NCBI GenBank assembly: GCA_002633005.1
Contig: NMRA01000746.1
Coordinates: forward strand, 1,755-63,754
DNA: 62,000 nt
Reading direction: 5' to 3'
Source of the DNA: Phoronis australis
Taxonomy: Eukaryota; Phoronida; Phoronidae
How positions within the stretch are numbered: position 1 is the first letter of the stretch; every line of letters begins with the position of its first letter. Both the position numbers and the translations under genes were made by a program. Under the pieces are notes generated by a model. It had not been told where the DNA came from. It ran no database searches and saw nothing but the letters and a program-made list of their open reading frames with translations. Shown piece after piece: positions 60,091-62,000 of the stretch.

Positions 60091-60553
60091 TGACTGTGCT
60101 TCAGTTACTTGTTATTGAGAGGCTGTAAATTGCAAATAAAAACACAAGGCTTCACTGGGCAGTGTATGACATTACCTTTATGACATTGGAACATGAACTA
60201 ATTGCCATGCTTACTAATATAAGATCACATGACTTCCAAAGATAGTCCCCAAAATGTTATCAAAATCAGTTACCTAGTTCAAATTCAAGGTTTATAAATA
60301 CAATTGCAAGCACACCAAATTTAGAAAATTAACACAAAAAGTCAGGCAGATAGAACTAAAACCAAGTATTTTTCTTGTTAGACAAAATTGGCATGTGCAA
60401 ACAAGTGGTCTTGTAAACAAATTCATACTTGTTCTCTGAATTAACACAATTTCAGCTGGCCAATCACAAACAATATTAGTCCTATAAGTACACACACCCA
60501 CTTCATGTTTCATCAACCACAAATAATATTTGTGCTAGACTCTTAACACACCC

Positions 60554-62000
<1,447 letters not shown>

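Overview
This is a window of animal nuclear DNA, about 40% GC or less by eye, with long spliced introns, many degenerate non-coding repeats and GT...AG exon boundaries. The species cannot be named. The vertebrate-type TTAGGG motif, the two conserved microtubule genes, and a gene relic of a type I recall from corals, molluscs, brachiopods and amphioxus all point to a marine invertebrate, probably a lophotrochozoan or a basal deuterostome (inference).

Layout. Positions 1-3640 are a degenerate TTAGGG array with a recurring TTCAGCTTA spacer and a ~1.6 kb higher-order duplication. From about 4.95 to 57.0 kb the plus strand carries one large gene that I reconstruct from 14 phase-consistent coding exons as a MAP7 (ensconsin) family microtubule-associated protein of 921 codons plus stop. 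Its introns reach 19 kb. They hold tRNA-derived SINEs, several MITE-like families, two larger foldback elements, a minisatellite that appears to be made from the end of exon 3 and its splice donor, and a decayed copy of an unrelated invertebrate gene family (13.3-17.1 kb) interrupted by a 1.8 kb palindromic element. From the right edge back to about 59.45 kb the minus strand carries the last three coding exons and 3'UTR of a katanin p60 (KATNA1-type) AAA ATPase. Its upstream exons lie outside the window.

The two genes converge tail to tail. MAP7 proteins coat microtubules and recruit kinesin-1, and katanin p60 severs microtubules, so the neighbourhood pairs a lattice-binding factor with a severing enzyme. 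There are no bacterial-style operons, no CRISPR and no rRNA. All exon boundaries are read from sequence only. The unbroken reading-frame phase across 14 exons is the main internal support.
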